A stretch of DNA of 64,000 bases from Micromonospora sp. WMMA1363. Lineage in GTDB: Bacteria > Actinomycetota > Actinomycetes > Mycobacteriales > Micromonosporaceae. Location of the stretch: assembly GCF_030345795.1 (NCBI RefSeq), contig NZ_JAUALB010000001.1, positions 4,208,001 through 4,272,000 of the forward strand. The letters run 5' to 3'. The position numbers and the translations under genes are program-made. The notes under the pieces were generated by a model. That model was not told the origin of the DNA, did no database searches, and saw nothing but the letters and a program-made list of their open reading frames with translations. Shown here piece after piece: positions 1 to 11,057 of the stretch. Each line of letters begins with the position of its first letter. Position 1 is the first letter of the stretch.

Positions 1-1
1 G

Positions 2-760
2 TACAACGCCGCGCTCCTCGCCCACCGGCTCGGCTCGCCGCTGGTCACCACCGTCGACATCGACGCCGGGTTGGTCGAGCGGGCGCGCACTGCGTTGACC
101 GCCGTCGGATACGCCCCTACGGTGGCCGCCACCGACGGCGCGGCCGGCTACCCCGGCAACGCCCCCTATGACCGGGTCATTGCTACGTGTGCCGTGCCGG
201 CGGTGCCGCGCAGTTGGCTCGGGCAGACCCGCCCCGGCGGGGTGATCCTGACCAACCTGCACCGCGAGATCGGCGGCGGGCTGCTGCTGCGGCTGACCGT
301 GGACGAGACTGGCGCGGGCAGCGGGCACCCGCTCGACGACTACGGCTCGTTCATGCCGCTGCGTTCCTGCCCCACCCCGCAGACCTCGGCGCTCGTACGC
401 ACCGCGTCGCAGGCCACCGGCGACACCCACGAAACCCACCTACCCGGCCCCCTCTCGGACGACGGGGAGGCGTGGACCGCGCTGGTGGCGCTGATGCTCC
501 CCGACGTGGCCCGACTCGACATCGACCGCCCCGACGGCCCGGTGCAATGGCTCGTCCACCCCGACGGCTCCTGGGCCTACCACCACACCCCCACCCGCAC
601 CGTCGAACAGGGCGGACCCCGCCGGCTGTGGACCGAGGTGGAGGACCTCCACAGCCGGTGGACCGCGCACGGCAAGCCCGGCCGCCCGCAGATCGGCGTC
701 ACGCTCACCGCCGCCGGGCAACAGGTGTGGCTCAACAACCCCACCGAGATCATCGGGTGA
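2..760 (+). CDS. PCMT-like SAM-dependent methyltransferase, 5' end cut by window edge
   Basis: The reading frame is open from base 2, so the start codon lies outside the window. The first visible residues (YNAALLAHRLG, then VTTVDIDAGLVERAR) match motif I and the acidic ribose-binding strand of protein-L-isoaspartate O-methyltransferase-like (PCMT) enzymes. The next part (YDRVIATCAVPAVPRSWL, then PGG) fits the motif after the SAM site. About 252 residues are visible. The C-terminal half (about residues 120-252) is not the usual PCMT fold end; it resembles the extended methyltransferases found with ATP-grasp peptide maturation systems. That RiPP role is an inference, because the neighbours that would prove it are outside the window. 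It could also be a stand-alone PCMT paralogue. It sits 3' of the conserved gyrA-tRNA block, where lineage-specific genes begin. Confidence 0.6.
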   Translation, partial: YNAALLAHRLGSPLVTTVDIDAGLVERARTALTAVGYAPTVAATDGAAGYPGNAPYDRVIATCAVPAVPRSWLGQTRPGGVILTNLHREIGGGLLLRLTVDETGAGSGHPLDDYGSFMPLRSCPTPQTSALVRTASQATGDTHETHLPGPLSDDGEAWTALVALMLPDVARLDIDRPDGPVQWLVHPDGSWAYHHTPTRTVEQGGPRRLWTEVEDLHSRWTAHGKPGRPQIGVTLTAAGQQVWLNNPTEIIG

Positions 761-1098
761 GTCCCGCCGGGAAGTCGCAAGGCAGCCCGGACGCGGCACG
801 GTGGAACAAGGCCCCGGCGGTGATCGGGTGCCGGGGCACTCGCGCCGCCGGGGGCCGGGTGTCAAGCTGAGCAGGTGAGTACCGGCGGCGAGCGGCGTAT
901 CGGAGTCCAACACGTACTCGCGTAGGCCCTCTAGCTTTACCCGGCCGGCGTTGATGAAGTGCGGGCTGTCGATGATCTCCGGTGGGATCATCCCCGTGTT
1001 CAAGATCCCCGGACCCGACACCGCCCCCACGGGCGGCGCCACGTCCGAGGCCGCCCCGGAAGCCAACGAACCGGAAGCGGTTCGCACAACGCGTCACG
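761..1098. other. 338-bp intergenic stretch, no confident gene
   Basis: No complete gene is visible between the methyltransferase and tRNA-Ala. On the minus strand about 1050-870 there is a stretch with protein-like composition (it reads IPPEIIDSPHFINAGRVKLE), without a convincing start, SD sequence or recognised domain. It may be the remnant of a decayed gene. The plus-strand frame here runs into the tRNA and is an artefact. Confidence 0.3.
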
Positions 1099-1174
1099 TG
1101 GTGGAGCCCAGGGGACTTGAACCCCTAACCCCTGCCTTGCAAAGGCAGTGCTCTGCCAGTTGAGCTAGGGCCCC
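1099..1174 (-). tRNA. tRNA-Ala (anticodon TGC)
   Basis: The minus strand folds as a standard cloverleaf. The 5' arm GGGGCCC (from 1174 down) pairs with GGGCTCC (one G-U pair), followed by discriminator A at 1102 and an encoded CCA (1101-1099). The T-arm contains GGTTCAAGTCC and the anticodon loop reads CTTTGCAAGG, giving TGC for alanine. The gene lies downstream of gyrA together with tRNA-Ile, the conserved actinobacterial arrangement. Confidence 0.95.
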
Positions 1175-1217
1175 GGGGGCGGACTGAGCCGCCTGGTGCT
1201 GGCAGGTGGTAGCGCGG

Positions 1218-1346
1218 TCAGCGCAGGTCGGGCGCGGTCGTTGCCTCGTGCCACAGAGCGCGCTCGTCGTTGGAGGCCTTCACCTTCTTGGCCACCACGG
1301 CTGCCACACCAATGACACCGGCCAGGATCAGCAGCTTCTTGAACAT
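1218..1346 (-). CDS. DLW-39 family small protein
   Basis: This 42-residue peptide starts MFKKLLILAGVIGVAAVVAK, continues with a short basic stretch (KKVKASND) and ends ERALWHEATTAPDLR. It has one hydrophobic segment (about residues 4-19) followed by a basic, then polar tail, suggesting a small single-span or membrane-associated peptide. A GAGGGG SD-like sequence lies about 9 bases before the ATG. The sequence and its position between tRNA-Ile and tRNA-Ala downstream of gyrA match the DLW-39 family of actinobacteria, whose function is unknown. It is short enough to be missed by length-filtered gene callers. Confidence 0.85.
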   Translation of the reverse strand: MFKKLLILAGVIGVAAVVAKKVKASNDERALWHEATTAPDLR

Positions 1347-1388
1347 TGGGACGACCCCTCACGCTCGACAGTGCCGTCGGACGATCCC

Positions 1389-1465
1389 TGGTGGGGCTAG
1401 CTGGAATCGAACCAGCGACCTCAGAGTTATCAGCTCTGCGCTCTAACCGACTGAGCTATAGCCCC
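1389..1465 (-). tRNA. tRNA-Ile (anticodon GAT)
   Basis: On the minus strand the 5' arm GGGGCTA pairs with TAGCCCC, followed by discriminator A (1392) and an encoded CCA (1391-1389). The anticodon loop reads CTGATAACT, giving GAT for isoleucine, and the T-loop reads GGTTCGATTCC. It is transcribed in the same direction as gyrA and tRNA-Ala. Confidence 0.95.
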
Positions 1466-1710
1466 CCGCGGCGACGAGCAAGGTTAACCCATCCGCCCGG
1501 CCGCCCCCAAATCGGGGGCCCGCCGCACCTGAAACCTACCCGAGCCTCAGCCACCCCGCCCACTGACTTTCCCGAGCGCGCGGCCGCACGGCTCCCGGGA
1601 GTTCGCGAGACCCCAGTGCTGACCGACCTGGAGCACGGGGTCGTCGCGCCGCCGCACGTACGCGGCCTACGCTACGTCCGAGATCGAGTGGATCATGTGA
1701 GGGTGCTCGG

Positions 1711-1758
1711 ACCGGAACGCCGGGGTGCCGCACTCTGCTGGCACCCCGGCGTTCCGGT
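1711..1758 (-). terminator. Strong hairpin terminator after the gyrB-gyrA-DUF3566 block
   Basis: Two perfectly complementary 19-base arms (1711-1729 and 1740-1758) flank a 10-base loop, four bases beyond the DUF3566 stop codon. There is no long T-tract, which is common for high-GC actinobacterial terminators. It probably separates the gyrase transcript from the tRNA genes. Confidence 0.75.
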
Positions 1759-1762
1759 CGAC

Positions 1763-2647
1763 TCAGTCGCGCTCGGCGAGCGTCAGCTCGATGCCGCCGA
1801 CCAGATCGGCGCACACGTTGTAGACGAACGCCCCCAGCGTGGCCAGCGCGGTGAACAGCACCACGTTGACCAGTCCGATCAACGCCGAACTCAGGATCAC
1901 GCCACGGGCGGTGACCTGGAAGCCGCCGGCGCTCTGCCCGCCGCCGGCACTGACCAGGTCCCGCAGGCTCTCGTTCACACTGTTGAACACACCCATCGCG
2001 TCCAGCGCCAGGTACAGCACCGAGGTCGCCACCACCACGACGATGAAGAGCACCACCGACACCGCGAAGGCGAACTTCATCACCGACCAAGGGTCGATCC
2101 GCTTGAGGTTCAGCCGGGCGCGGCGCGGCCCGCGCGACGCCGCCGAGCTGACCGTGGTACGCGCGGCGCGTACCGCCTCGCCCACTCGTGCGGCCCCGAC
2201 GGCCGCCGCTCCGCCGATGCCCGGCGGAAGGCCGCCGCCCTGCGGCCGGCCACCCGGCTGTGACTGGGTGCCGGTCCCGCTCACCTGCGGCTGGGTACCC
2301 GTGTTACCGGCCGACGCGGCCCATCCGGCTCCGACGGGGATGGGCTGGGTCGTCGCCGGACGCGCCGCAGTCGACGTGGCGGTGCCGCCCGTGCTCGGGG
2401 CGTCAACCCTGGTCGTGTCGGTGGCCTTCTCCGGCTTGTCCGTGGTGGCCGGTTCCTCGGCGGGTTTGTCCGGCGGCGGCACCATCCCGGGAGCCCTGGT
2501 GAACTTCGGGGCAGGCGCGTCGGCGGGGACGGTCGCCCGGCCCACGGCCGCGCGGCCGGTCGCTGGCGCTCCACTCTTCGCGGCCGCCTCGTCGACCGGG
2601 TTGGCCGAGGTCCCCGTGTTCCCCGACTTCGCCTGTGTCTCCGTCAT
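1763..2647 (-). CDS. DUF3566 domain membrane protein
   Basis: The 294-residue protein has a long Pro/Ala/Thr/Gly-rich N-terminal region (about residues 1-165), predicted disordered and cytosolic. A basic segment (RGPRRARLNLKRIDPWSVMK) leads into the DUF3566 domain, with one hydrophobic segment near residues 190-215 (FAFAVSVVLFIVVVVATSVL) and a second near 250-275. It begins 4 bases after the gyrA stop codon, so it is very likely co-transcribed with gyrA. This matches the conserved partner downstream of gyrA in mycobacteria (Rv0007) and other actinobacteria. Function is not established; a role at the membrane near growth or division machinery has been suggested for relatives. Confidence 0.85.
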   Translation of the reverse strand: MTETQAKSGNTGTSANPVDEAAAKSGAPATGRAAVGRATVPADAPAPKFTRAPGMVPPPDKPAEEPATTDKPEKATDTTRVDAPSTGGTATSTAARPATTQPIPVGAGWAASAGNTGTQPQVSGTGTQSQPGGRPQGGGLPPGIGGAAAVGAARVGEAVRAARTTVSSAASRGPRRARLNLKRIDPWSVMKFAFAVSVVLFIVVVVATSVLYLALDAMGVFNSVNESLRDLVSAGGGQSAGGFQVTARGVILSSALIGLVNVVLFTALATLGAFVYNVCADLVGGIELTLAERD

Positions 2648-2651
2648 TCAA

Positions 2652-5171
2652 CTAGTCCTGTTCGTCAGGCTCGTCGGCATTGCGAGCAATCGCCACGATA
2701 GTCACGCCGTCCGGGAGGTCCATCAGCTTAACCCCCATTGTGTTCCGGTCACGGGTACGGCGTACAGGCTTCACCGGAGTCCGGATGACACCACCATTGC
2801 TGGTGATGGCAAACAGCTCGTCGTCCGGGTCGATCACGACAGCGCCGACCAGACCACCGCGCCGCTCGGTGATCTTCGCAGTCAGCACGCCCTTACCTCC
2901 CCGGCCCTGCACCGGGTATTCCTCGATCGGGGTGCGTTTCGCATATCCACCGTTCGTGGCCACCAGCACGTCCAGACCGTCCCGGACGACCTCCATGGCC
3001 AGCAGCACGTCCTCCTCGCTGAACCGCATCCCGATCACACCCGAGGTCGCCCGACCCATCGGCCGCAGCGCCTCGTCCGAGGCGTTGAAGCGGATCGCCT
3101 GCGCGTTCTTGGAGACCAGCAGCAGATCCTGCTCCGGGGCGACCAGGGCGGCACCTACCAGCTCGTCCTCGTCGCGCAGGTTGATTGCGATGATGCCGCC
3201 GGACCGGTTGGAGTCGAACTCCTCAAGCCTCGTCTTCTTCACCAGGCCGTTCTTCGTGGCCAGTACCAGGTAGGGCGCTACCTGGTAGTGCGGAATCTCG
3301 ATGATCTGTGCGATCTGCTCGTCCGGTTGGAAGGCGAGCAGGTTGGCCACGTGCTGGCCCTTGGCAACCCTACTGGCTTCCGGCAGCTCGTACGCCTTGG
3401 CCCGGTAGACCCGCCCCTTGTTGGTGAAGAACAGGATCCAGTCGTGCGTCGAGCACACGAAGAAGTGGCTGACGATGTCGTCCTGCCGGAGCGACGCACC
3501 GCTGACACCCTTGCCGCCCCGCCGCTGCGAGCGGTAGGCGTCGGCCTTGGTGCGTTTCGCATACCCGGTCCGGGTGATCGTGACCACCACGTCCTCGCGG
3601 GCGATCAGGTCTTCCATCGAGACCTCGCCGTCGAACGGGATGATCTGCGTGCGCCGATCGTCGCCCCACTTCGCGACGATCTCGCCCAGTTCCTCCGAGA
3701 CGATCCTCCGCTGCCGCTCCGGCTTGGCGAGAATGTCCTTGAGGTCGGCGATCTCCAGCTCCAGCTTGACCAGGTCGTCGAGGATCCGCTGCCGTTCGAG
3801 GGCAGCGAGCCGGCGAAGCTGCATGTCCAGGATCGCTGTCGCCTGGATCTCGTCGATGTCCAGCAGCCGGATCAGGCCCTGCCGGGCGTCCTCCACGGTG
3901 GGCGAGCGCCGGATCAGGGCGATCACCTCGTCGAGGGCATCCAGCGCCTTGGCCAAGCCGCGCAGGATGTGCGCCCGCTCCTCGGCCTTGCGTAACCGGA
4001 ACGCGGTCCGCCGACGGATCACCTCGACCTGGTGCTCGACGTAGTAGCGGAGGAACTGGGCCAGGTTGAGCGTGCGCGGCACCCCGTCGACCAGCGCCAG
4101 CATGTTGGCACCGAAGGTTTCCTGGAGCTGGGTGTGCTTGTAGAGGTTGTTCAGCACCACCTTGGCGACCGCGTCGCGCTTGAGCACCAGCACGATCCGC
4201 ATACCGGTACGCCCGGAGGACTCGTCCCGGATGTCGGCGATGCCGCCGAGCTTGCCCTCTTTGATCAGCTCGGCGATCCGCTCGGCGAGGTTGTCCGGGT
4301 TGACCTGGTACGGCAGCTCGCTGACCACCAGCGCCGGCCGGCCCCGCTTGTCCTCCTCGACCTCCACCACGGCGCGCATCCGGATCGAACCGCGGCCCGT
4401 CCGGTAGGCGTCCTGGATGCCGGCCGTGCCGACGATCAGGCCGTGCGTCGGGAAGTCGGGACCCTTGACGATCCCCAGCAACGCCTCGAGTGTGGTGGCC
4501 TCGTCCTCGTCCGGGTGCTCCAGGCACCACTGGACGGCTGCGCCGATCTCCCGCAGGTTGTGCGGTGGGATCTTGGTCGCCATGCCGACCGCGATGCCCT
4601 CGGATCCGTTGACCAGCAGGTTCGGAATGCGGGACGGCAGGATGGTGGGCTCCTTGGCCCGGCCGTCGTAGTTGTCCTGGAGGTCGACGGTGTCCTCGTC
4701 GATGTCCCGCAGCATCTCCATGGCCAGCGGGTCGAGCTTGCACTCGGTGTAACGCATCGCGGCGGCCGGGTCGTTTCCGGGCGAGCCGAAGTTGCCGTTG
4801 CCGTCGACCAGCGGGTAGCGCAGCGACCAGGGCTGCGCCATCCGGACCAGCGCGTCGTAGATCGCCGTGTCGCCGTGCGGGTGGAACTGACCCATCACGT
4901 CGCCGACCACTCGGGAGCACTTCACGTACCCGCGATCCGGCCGGTACCCCGAGTCGAACATCGCGTAGAGGATCTTGCGGTGGACCGGCTTGAGCCCGTC
5001 CCGGACGTCCGGCAGCGCCCGCCCGACGATGACGCTCATGGCGTAGTCGAGGTAGGAGCGCTGCATCTCCACTTCGAGCCCGACCGGCTCGACGCGGTCG
5101 CGCGCGACGACTGCGCCGAGAGTATCTGGGGCCTCGGGCTCGTTCGGGGTGGGCTCGGGGGTATCCGTCAC
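2652..5171 (-). CDS. gyrA: DNA gyrase subunit A
   Basis: GyrA is the breakage-reunion subunit of the type II topoisomerase that introduces negative supercoils. The 839-residue protein has normal length. Around residues 97-113 lies the quinolone-determining helix [10 protein letters not shown]...RMAQ; the positions equivalent to E. coli Ser83-Ala84 are Thr102-Ala103, and the acidic residue is Asp106. Tyr141 in AAAMRYTE is the catalytic tyrosine. The GyrA box QRRGGKG is at residues 549-555, followed by the six-bladed beta-pinwheel C-terminal domain. The ATG start gives an acidic Pro/Glu-rich N-terminal tail. It lies 132 bp downstream of gyrB on the same strand, with DnaA-box-like sequences in the gap. 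Confidence 0.97.
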   Translation of the reverse strand: MTDTPEPTPNEPEAPDTLGAVVARDRVEPVGLEVEMQRSYLDYAMSVIVGRALPDVRDGLKPVHRKILYAMFDSGYRPDRGYVKCSRVVGDVMGQFHPHGDTAIYDALVRMAQPWSLRYPLVDGNGNFGSPGNDPAAAMRYTECKLDPLAMEMLRDIDEDTVDLQDNYDGRAKEPTILPSRIPNLLVNGSEGIAVGMATKIPPHNLREIGAAVQWCLEHPDEDEATTLEALLGIVKGPDFPTHGLIVGTAGIQDAYRTGRGSIRMRAVVEVEEDKRGRPALVVSELPYQVNPDNLAERIAELIKEGKLGGIADIRDESSGRTGMRIVLVLKRDAVAKVVLNNLYKHTQLQETFGANMLALVDGVPRTLNLAQFLRYYVEHQVEVIRRRTAFRLRKAEERAHILRGLAKALDALDEVIALIRRSPTVEDARQGLIRLLDIDEIQATAILDMQLRRLAALERQRILDDLVKLELEIADLKDILAKPERQRRIVSEELGEIVAKWGDDRRTQIIPFDGEVSMEDLIAREDVVVTITRTGYAKRTKADAYRSQRRGGKGVSGASLRQDDIVSHFFVCSTHDWILFFTNKGRVYRAKAYELPEASRVAKGQHVANLLAFQPDEQIAQIIEIPHYQVAPYLVLATKNGLVKKTRLEEFDSNRSGGIIAINLRDEDELVGAALVAPEQDLLLVSKNAQAIRFNASDEALRPMGRATSGVIGMRFSEEDVLLAMEVVRDGLDVLVATNGGYAKRTPIEEYPVQGRGGKGVLTAKITERRGGLVGAVVIDPDDELFAITSNGGVIRTPVKPVRRTRDRNTMGVKLMDLPDGVTIVAIARNADEPDEQD

Positions 5172-5208
5172 TTGTCAACCCTTATCAGACTTGAAGTCGT
5201 TTTCGTGC

Positions 5209-5248
5209 TGTGGATAACACCTGTGGAAACCGACCGGGCTGTGGATAA
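5209..5248 (-). promoter_or_regulatory. Pair of perfect DnaA boxes between gyrB and gyrA
   Basis: Two perfect TTATCCACA 9-mers on the minus strand occupy 5209-5217 and 5240-5248, 31 bp apart. Two weaker relatives (TGTGGAAAC at 5222-5230 and TGTGGATCC at 5252-5260, plus-strand reading) lie between and beside them. The cluster fills most of the 132-bp gap upstream of gyrA. It could let DnaA modulate gyrA transcription or titrate DnaA; that role is an inference. Confidence 0.6.
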
Positions 5249-5303
5249 CTCTGTGGATCCATGCGGCCCGGGGCCGGCCGTGGCGGGCCGGGACGAAGCG
5301 GGG

Positions 5304-7742
<2,439 letters not shown>

Positions 7743-8324
7743 ATGGGGCTGGACAACGTCGCGGTGCACTGGCCGCGGACCGGCCGCTTCTACGACCCGG
7801 TCGCGCCGGCCGAGTTCGTCGACTTCGGCGAAATCGTCGACACGCCGCGAATCTCCGCCCCGACCGCCGCACTCGCCGAACTCGTCGCGAAGACCGGCAC
7901 GGTACGGGCGACCGCATACACGGAGCTGGTCGACCTGATTCTCGGGCTGGAGAATGTGCTCTACGCCACGGAGAACTCGGCCGAGGACGAGGATCCGGTA
8001 ATCGACCCGGACGGCTGCTCGTGGATCGCGGACGGGGTGGAGAAGTTCGTGGCGCGGCACCGGCCGGTCGGTGAGGCGGTCACGTTCGAGTCGGTCAGCG
8101 AGGTGCTGCGCTCGCTGCTGGGCGACGGGCGCCTCGCCGAGCAGCAGCTGCGCTGGCTGCACAGCCGGCTGGACCGGCTGTGCGACGAGAACGGCGATCC
8201 GCCGCAGTGGACCTTCACCTGCGCCGAGTTGAGCGTGCTCGCCGCCTTCTACCGGCGCTGCGCCGACCGGGGCTTCGCCGTCTACGCCGAGTCGGCCGCA
8301 CCCCGCCGGGCCGCTCAGCCGTAG
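7743..8324 (+). CDS. Conserved hypothetical protein
   Basis: I do not recognise this 193-residue protein. It has no signal peptide or membrane segment and is acidic, with a likely all-helical core (about residues 55-175). It contains CSWIADG, RWLHSRLDRLC and FTCAELSVLAAFYRRCADRG. An AGAGG SD lies about 9 bases before the ATG, and codon use looks normal for the window, so it appears to be a genuine gene. It is the only rightward gene between gyrB and dnaA, and its last 10 bases overlap the 3' end of convergent dciA. The location between gyrase and DciA/RecF gives a loose hint of a chromosome-related role, but nothing in the sequence shows it. Confidence 0.7.
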   Translation: MGLDNVAVHWPRTGRFYDPVAPAEFVDFGEIVDTPRISAPTAALAELVAKTGTVRATAYTELVDLILGLENVLYATENSAEDEDPVIDPDGCSWIADGVEKFVARHRPVGEAVTFESVSEVLRSLLGDGRLAEQQLRWLHSRLDRLCDENGDPPQWTFTCAELSVLAAFYRRCADRGFAVYAESAAPRRAAQP

Positions 8325-9004
8325 GTGTCGCGGGGGCCACGCCCCCGGACCCGCCGGGGGCCGCGCGACCACGACGGCGCGGCCGGCCCGTGGATGTGCA
8401 GCTTGCGCACCACGTTATGACCGACCTCACGGGCGATCTGCTGAAGCAGGGAACCGGCGAGCAGGCGGAGCTGGGTGGCCCACGCGGTGGAGCGGGCCTC
8501 CACGGTCAACTCACCATCCTCCAGCTTCGTCGGGCGGCTGTGCTGGGCCACCTCCGGGCCCACCACCCGCTCCCAGGCGCCGAACACGGTTGCCTCGGCC
8601 GCCGGCTGCTGCCAGCCCCGAGCCTTGACCAGCCGGTCCAGGACAGCACCGAGCGGCTGTGGGTCACGCGGATCCGGCCCAGGCCCCGAGTAGCCGCGCA
8701 GCCTCCGCTCGCCCCCGCCGTCCCCACCGACGGCGCTGCGCCGCCGGGTCCTCGCCGCCGTCTCCCGCCGCGCCTTCGCCGCCTCCAGTACGGCCCGCGC
8801 GAGCTGCGGCCCGACCACCCCGGGCGGCGGGTCGGCGCCTGGGCTGGCGTCGGTGGTCGACGGGCCGGGGTCCAAACCGGGTGCCGGCCGCCGATCCGGG
8901 CGGCCGCCATCCCCCGAGGGGATACCCGCACCGTCGGCCCCGGGCGACGCCGCACGCGTCACCGCCTGGCCGGGAGTGCCGGGACGCTGCGGATCATCCG
9001 ACAC
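8315..9004 (-). CDS. dciA: DUF721 / DciA family protein (helicase-loading factor family)
   Basis: The DUF721 core is in the C-terminal half: [14 protein letters not shown], then [19 protein letters not shown], then [19 protein letters not shown]. Proteins of this family (DciA; Rv0004 in M. tuberculosis) interact with the replicative helicase DnaB and help place it at the origin in bacteria lacking DnaC/DnaI. I chose the GTG at 9004, which overlaps the recF stop codon by 11 bases and gives 229 residues. A longer frame upstream is only the recF shadow. The N-terminal about 100 residues are Pro/Gly/Asp-rich and probably disordered. The order recF-dciA is the conserved actinobacterial one. Its 3' end overlaps the convergent gene at 7743-8324 by 10 bases. 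Confidence 0.88.
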   Translation of the reverse strand: MSDDPQRPGTPGQAVTRAASPGADGAGIPSGDGGRPDRRPAPGLDPGPSTTDASPGADPPPGVVGPQLARAVLEAAKARRETAARTRRRSAVGGDGGGERRLRGYSGPGPDPRDPQPLGAVLDRLVKARGWQQPAAEATVFGAWERVVGPEVAQHSRPTKLEDGELTVEARSTAWATQLRLLAGSLLQQIAREVGHNVVRKLHIHGPAAPSWSRGPRRVRGRGPRDTYG

Positions 9005-10127
9005 GGCGGACCGTCCCGTCGCCGACGGCAAACCGGGCACCCCGCAGCCGCGCGGGCACGTCGTCGTCCACCGCGCAGGTGACCAGCAGCTGGCTGGCAC
9101 CGCCGACCAGGTCGGCGAGCCGATCCCGCCGGCCGGCGTCCAACTCGGCGAAGACGTCGTCGAGTACGAGCACCGGCTCAATGCCGTCGGAACGCAACAG
9201 GTCGTACCCGGCCAGCCGCAGCGCCAGGGCGTACGACCAGGACTCGCCGTGGCTGGCGTACCCCTTGGCGGGCAGCGGGCCCAGGGTCAGCGCGAGGTCG
9301 TCGCGGTGCGGGCCGACCAGGGTCGTCCCCCGCTCGATCTCGGCAGCCCGCCCTTCGGCAAGCGCGTTGGCCAGCGCCGCCGCGAGGGCGACCCGGTCGG
9401 TGATCGGCTCGGTCAGGTCCACCGACGGCCGGTACGCGATGCCCGCCGCGCCCCGGCCGGCGGCCACCGCGTCGTACGCCTTGGTGACGTGCGGCGCGAG
9501 CGCGGCGACCAGTTCGAGCCGGCCGGCAAGCAGATCGGCCCCGTGCTGCGCGAGGTGGGTATCCCAGACGGCCAGGGTGGACAGGTCTCCGCCGCGGGAG
9601 CCGCCGGTCTTGCGGGCCAGGTACGCGGTGCGCAGCAGGGCGTTGCGTTGCTTGACCACGCGGTCGTAGTCGGCGCGTACCCCGGCGTACCGGGGTTGGC
9701 GGAGCACCAGGAGGTCGTCGAGGTAGCGGCGACGCTCGGCCGGGTCACCCCGGACGAGTTCCAGATCCTCCGGGGCGAAGAGCACCAGTCGCAGGGCGCC
9801 CAGCACGTCCCGCGCGCGCCGGGCCGGGGACCGACCGAGCCGGGCCCGATTGGCCTTGCCGGGGACGATCTCCAGCTCGACCAGCAACTCACGGCCCTCG
9901 TGTACGACGGCGCAGCGGATCACCGCGGCGGCGGCGCCCATCCTGACCAGCGGGGCATCCGTGGCCACTCGGTGCGAGTCCAGCGTCGCCACGTAGCCCA
10001 GCGCCTCGACGAGGTTGGTCTTACCGACCCCGTTGGGACCGATCAGCACGTTCGCCCCAGGTTCGAGGTCGACGCCGACCCGCTCGTACGAGCGGAAGTC
10101 GACCAGTTCGAGCCGGCGGACGTACAC
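8994..10127 (-). CDS. recF: DNA replication/repair protein RecF
   Basis: RecF is an SMC-like ATPase that helps load RecA at gaps and stalled forks. The 377-residue protein starts with GTG ([15 protein letters not shown]) and carries the Walker A motif GPNGVGKTN near residues 31-39. The ABC signature region is around the Ser/Gly-rich [13 protein letters not shown], and the Walker B strand is [14 protein letters not shown], followed by [11 protein letters not shown]. Length and motif order are normal. It lies 16 bp downstream of gnd and overlaps the dciA start, so dnaN-gnd-recF-dciA may be one transcription unit. Confidence 0.95.
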   Translation of the reverse strand: MYVRRLELVDFRSYERVGVDLEPGANVLIGPNGVGKTNLVEALGYVATLDSHRVATDAPLVRMGAAAAVIRCAVVHEGRELLVELEIVPGKANRARLGRSPARRARDVLGALRLVLFAPEDLELVRGDPAERRRYLDDLLVLRQPRYAGVRADYDRVVKQRNALLRTAYLARKTGGSRGGDLSTLAVWDTHLAQHGADLLAGRLELVAALAPHVTKAYDAVAAGRGAAGIAYRPSVDLTEPITDRVALAAALANALAEGRAAEIERGTTLVGPHRDDLALTLGPLPAKGYASHGESWSYALALRLAGYDLLRSDGIEPVLVLDDVFAELDAGRRDRLADLVGGASQLLVTCAVDDDVPARLRGARFAVGDGTVRRVG

Positions 10128-10143
10128 AGGCTGTGGACGGGCG

Positions 10144-11016
10144 TCAGCGCTTGCGGACGGCGTGCCCGCCGAACTGCTGGCGCAGCGCGGCGACGGCCTT
10201 CATCGCGGGGGAGTCGTCCTGGCGGGAGGCGAACCGGGCGAAGAGCGCGGCGGCGATCACGTTCATCGGAACGGCGAGCCGGACCGCCTCGTCGACCGTC
10301 CACCGGCCCTCGCCGGTGTCCTCGGTGTAGTCGCTCAGCTCGGCTAGCTCGGGATCCTCGTCGAGGGCACGGTCGAGCAGGTCGAGCAGCCAGGATCGGA
10401 CAACCGTGCCCTCGCGCCAGGACTTGAAGACTCCCGGCACGTTGGTCACCAGCTCGGACTTGGCCAGCAGCTCGTAACCCTCGGCGTACGCGTGCATGAG
10501 GCCGTACTCGATACCGTTGTGCACCATCTTGGCGTAGTGCCCGGCGCCGACCGGCCCGGCGTGTACGAAGCCGAACTCGCCCTCCGGCTTGAGCGCCTCG
10601 AAAATCGGCATGAGCCGCTCGACGTGCTCCTGAGCACCCCCGACCATGAGGGCGTACCCGTTCTGCCCACCCCAGATGCCGCCGGAGACGCCGACGTCGA
10701 CGTAGCCGATACCGCGCTTGTTGAGGCGCTCGGCGCGGGGGGCGTCGTCGCTGAAGCGGGAGTTGCCACCGTCGATGATGATGTCGCCGGCGCCCAGGAC
10801 GTCGGCCAGTTCGTCGATGGTGGTGTCGGTGACGCCGGCGGGAACCATGACCCAGACGGCGCGCGGGGCGTCCAGGTTCTCGGCCAGCTCCGCCAGGTTC
10901 GTGACATCGCTGCGCTGCGCGTTGTGGTCGAAACCGACCACAACGTGCCCGGCGGCGCGCAACCGTTCGCGCATGTTGCCGCCCATCCGGCCGAGTCCTA
11001 CCAGGCCGAGCTGCAT
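10144..11016 (-). CDS. gnd: 6-phosphogluconate dehydrogenase, decarboxylating (short form)
   Basis: This enzyme oxidises and decarboxylates 6-phosphogluconate to ribulose 5-phosphate in the pentose phosphate pathway. The N-terminus [15 protein letters not shown] is the Rossmann dinucleotide-binding motif, and [19 protein letters not shown] is the substrate-binding signature of the 3-hydroxyacid dehydrogenase superfamily. At 290 residues it is the short type (about 300 residues, against about 470 for the E. coli enzyme); its helical C-terminal domain is correspondingly small. It sits between dnaN and recF, a position also seen in Streptomyces. The link to replication is positional only. Confidence 0.93.
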   Translation of the reverse strand: MQLGLVGLGRMGGNMRERLRAAGHVVVGFDHNAQRSDVTNLAELAENLDAPRAVWVMVPAGVTDTTIDELADVLGAGDIIIDGGNSRFSDDAPRAERLNKRGIGYVDVGVSGGIWGGQNGYALMVGGAQEHVERLMPIFEALKPEGEFGFVHAGPVGAGHYAKMVHNGIEYGLMHAYAEGYELLAKSELVTNVPGVFKSWREGTVVRSWLLDLLDRALDEDPELAELSDYTEDTGEGRWTVDEAVRLAVPMNVIAAALFARFASRQDDSPAMKAVAALRQQFGGHAVRKR

Positions 11017-11057
11017 CTGTCCGTACCTCCGTGCGTCGTGGTGCTCTTCGGGCCCGA

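Noticed and set aside
951..1163. Plus-strand 70-residue frame ending GLEPLTPALQRQCSAS
   Set aside because: Its end is the antisense translation of tRNA-Ala, a well-known annotation artefact.
1346..2263. Plus-strand 305-residue frame with GLAGIEPATSELSALRSN
   Set aside because: It starts across antisense tRNA-Ile and continues antisense to the DUF3566 gene; composition is shadow-like.
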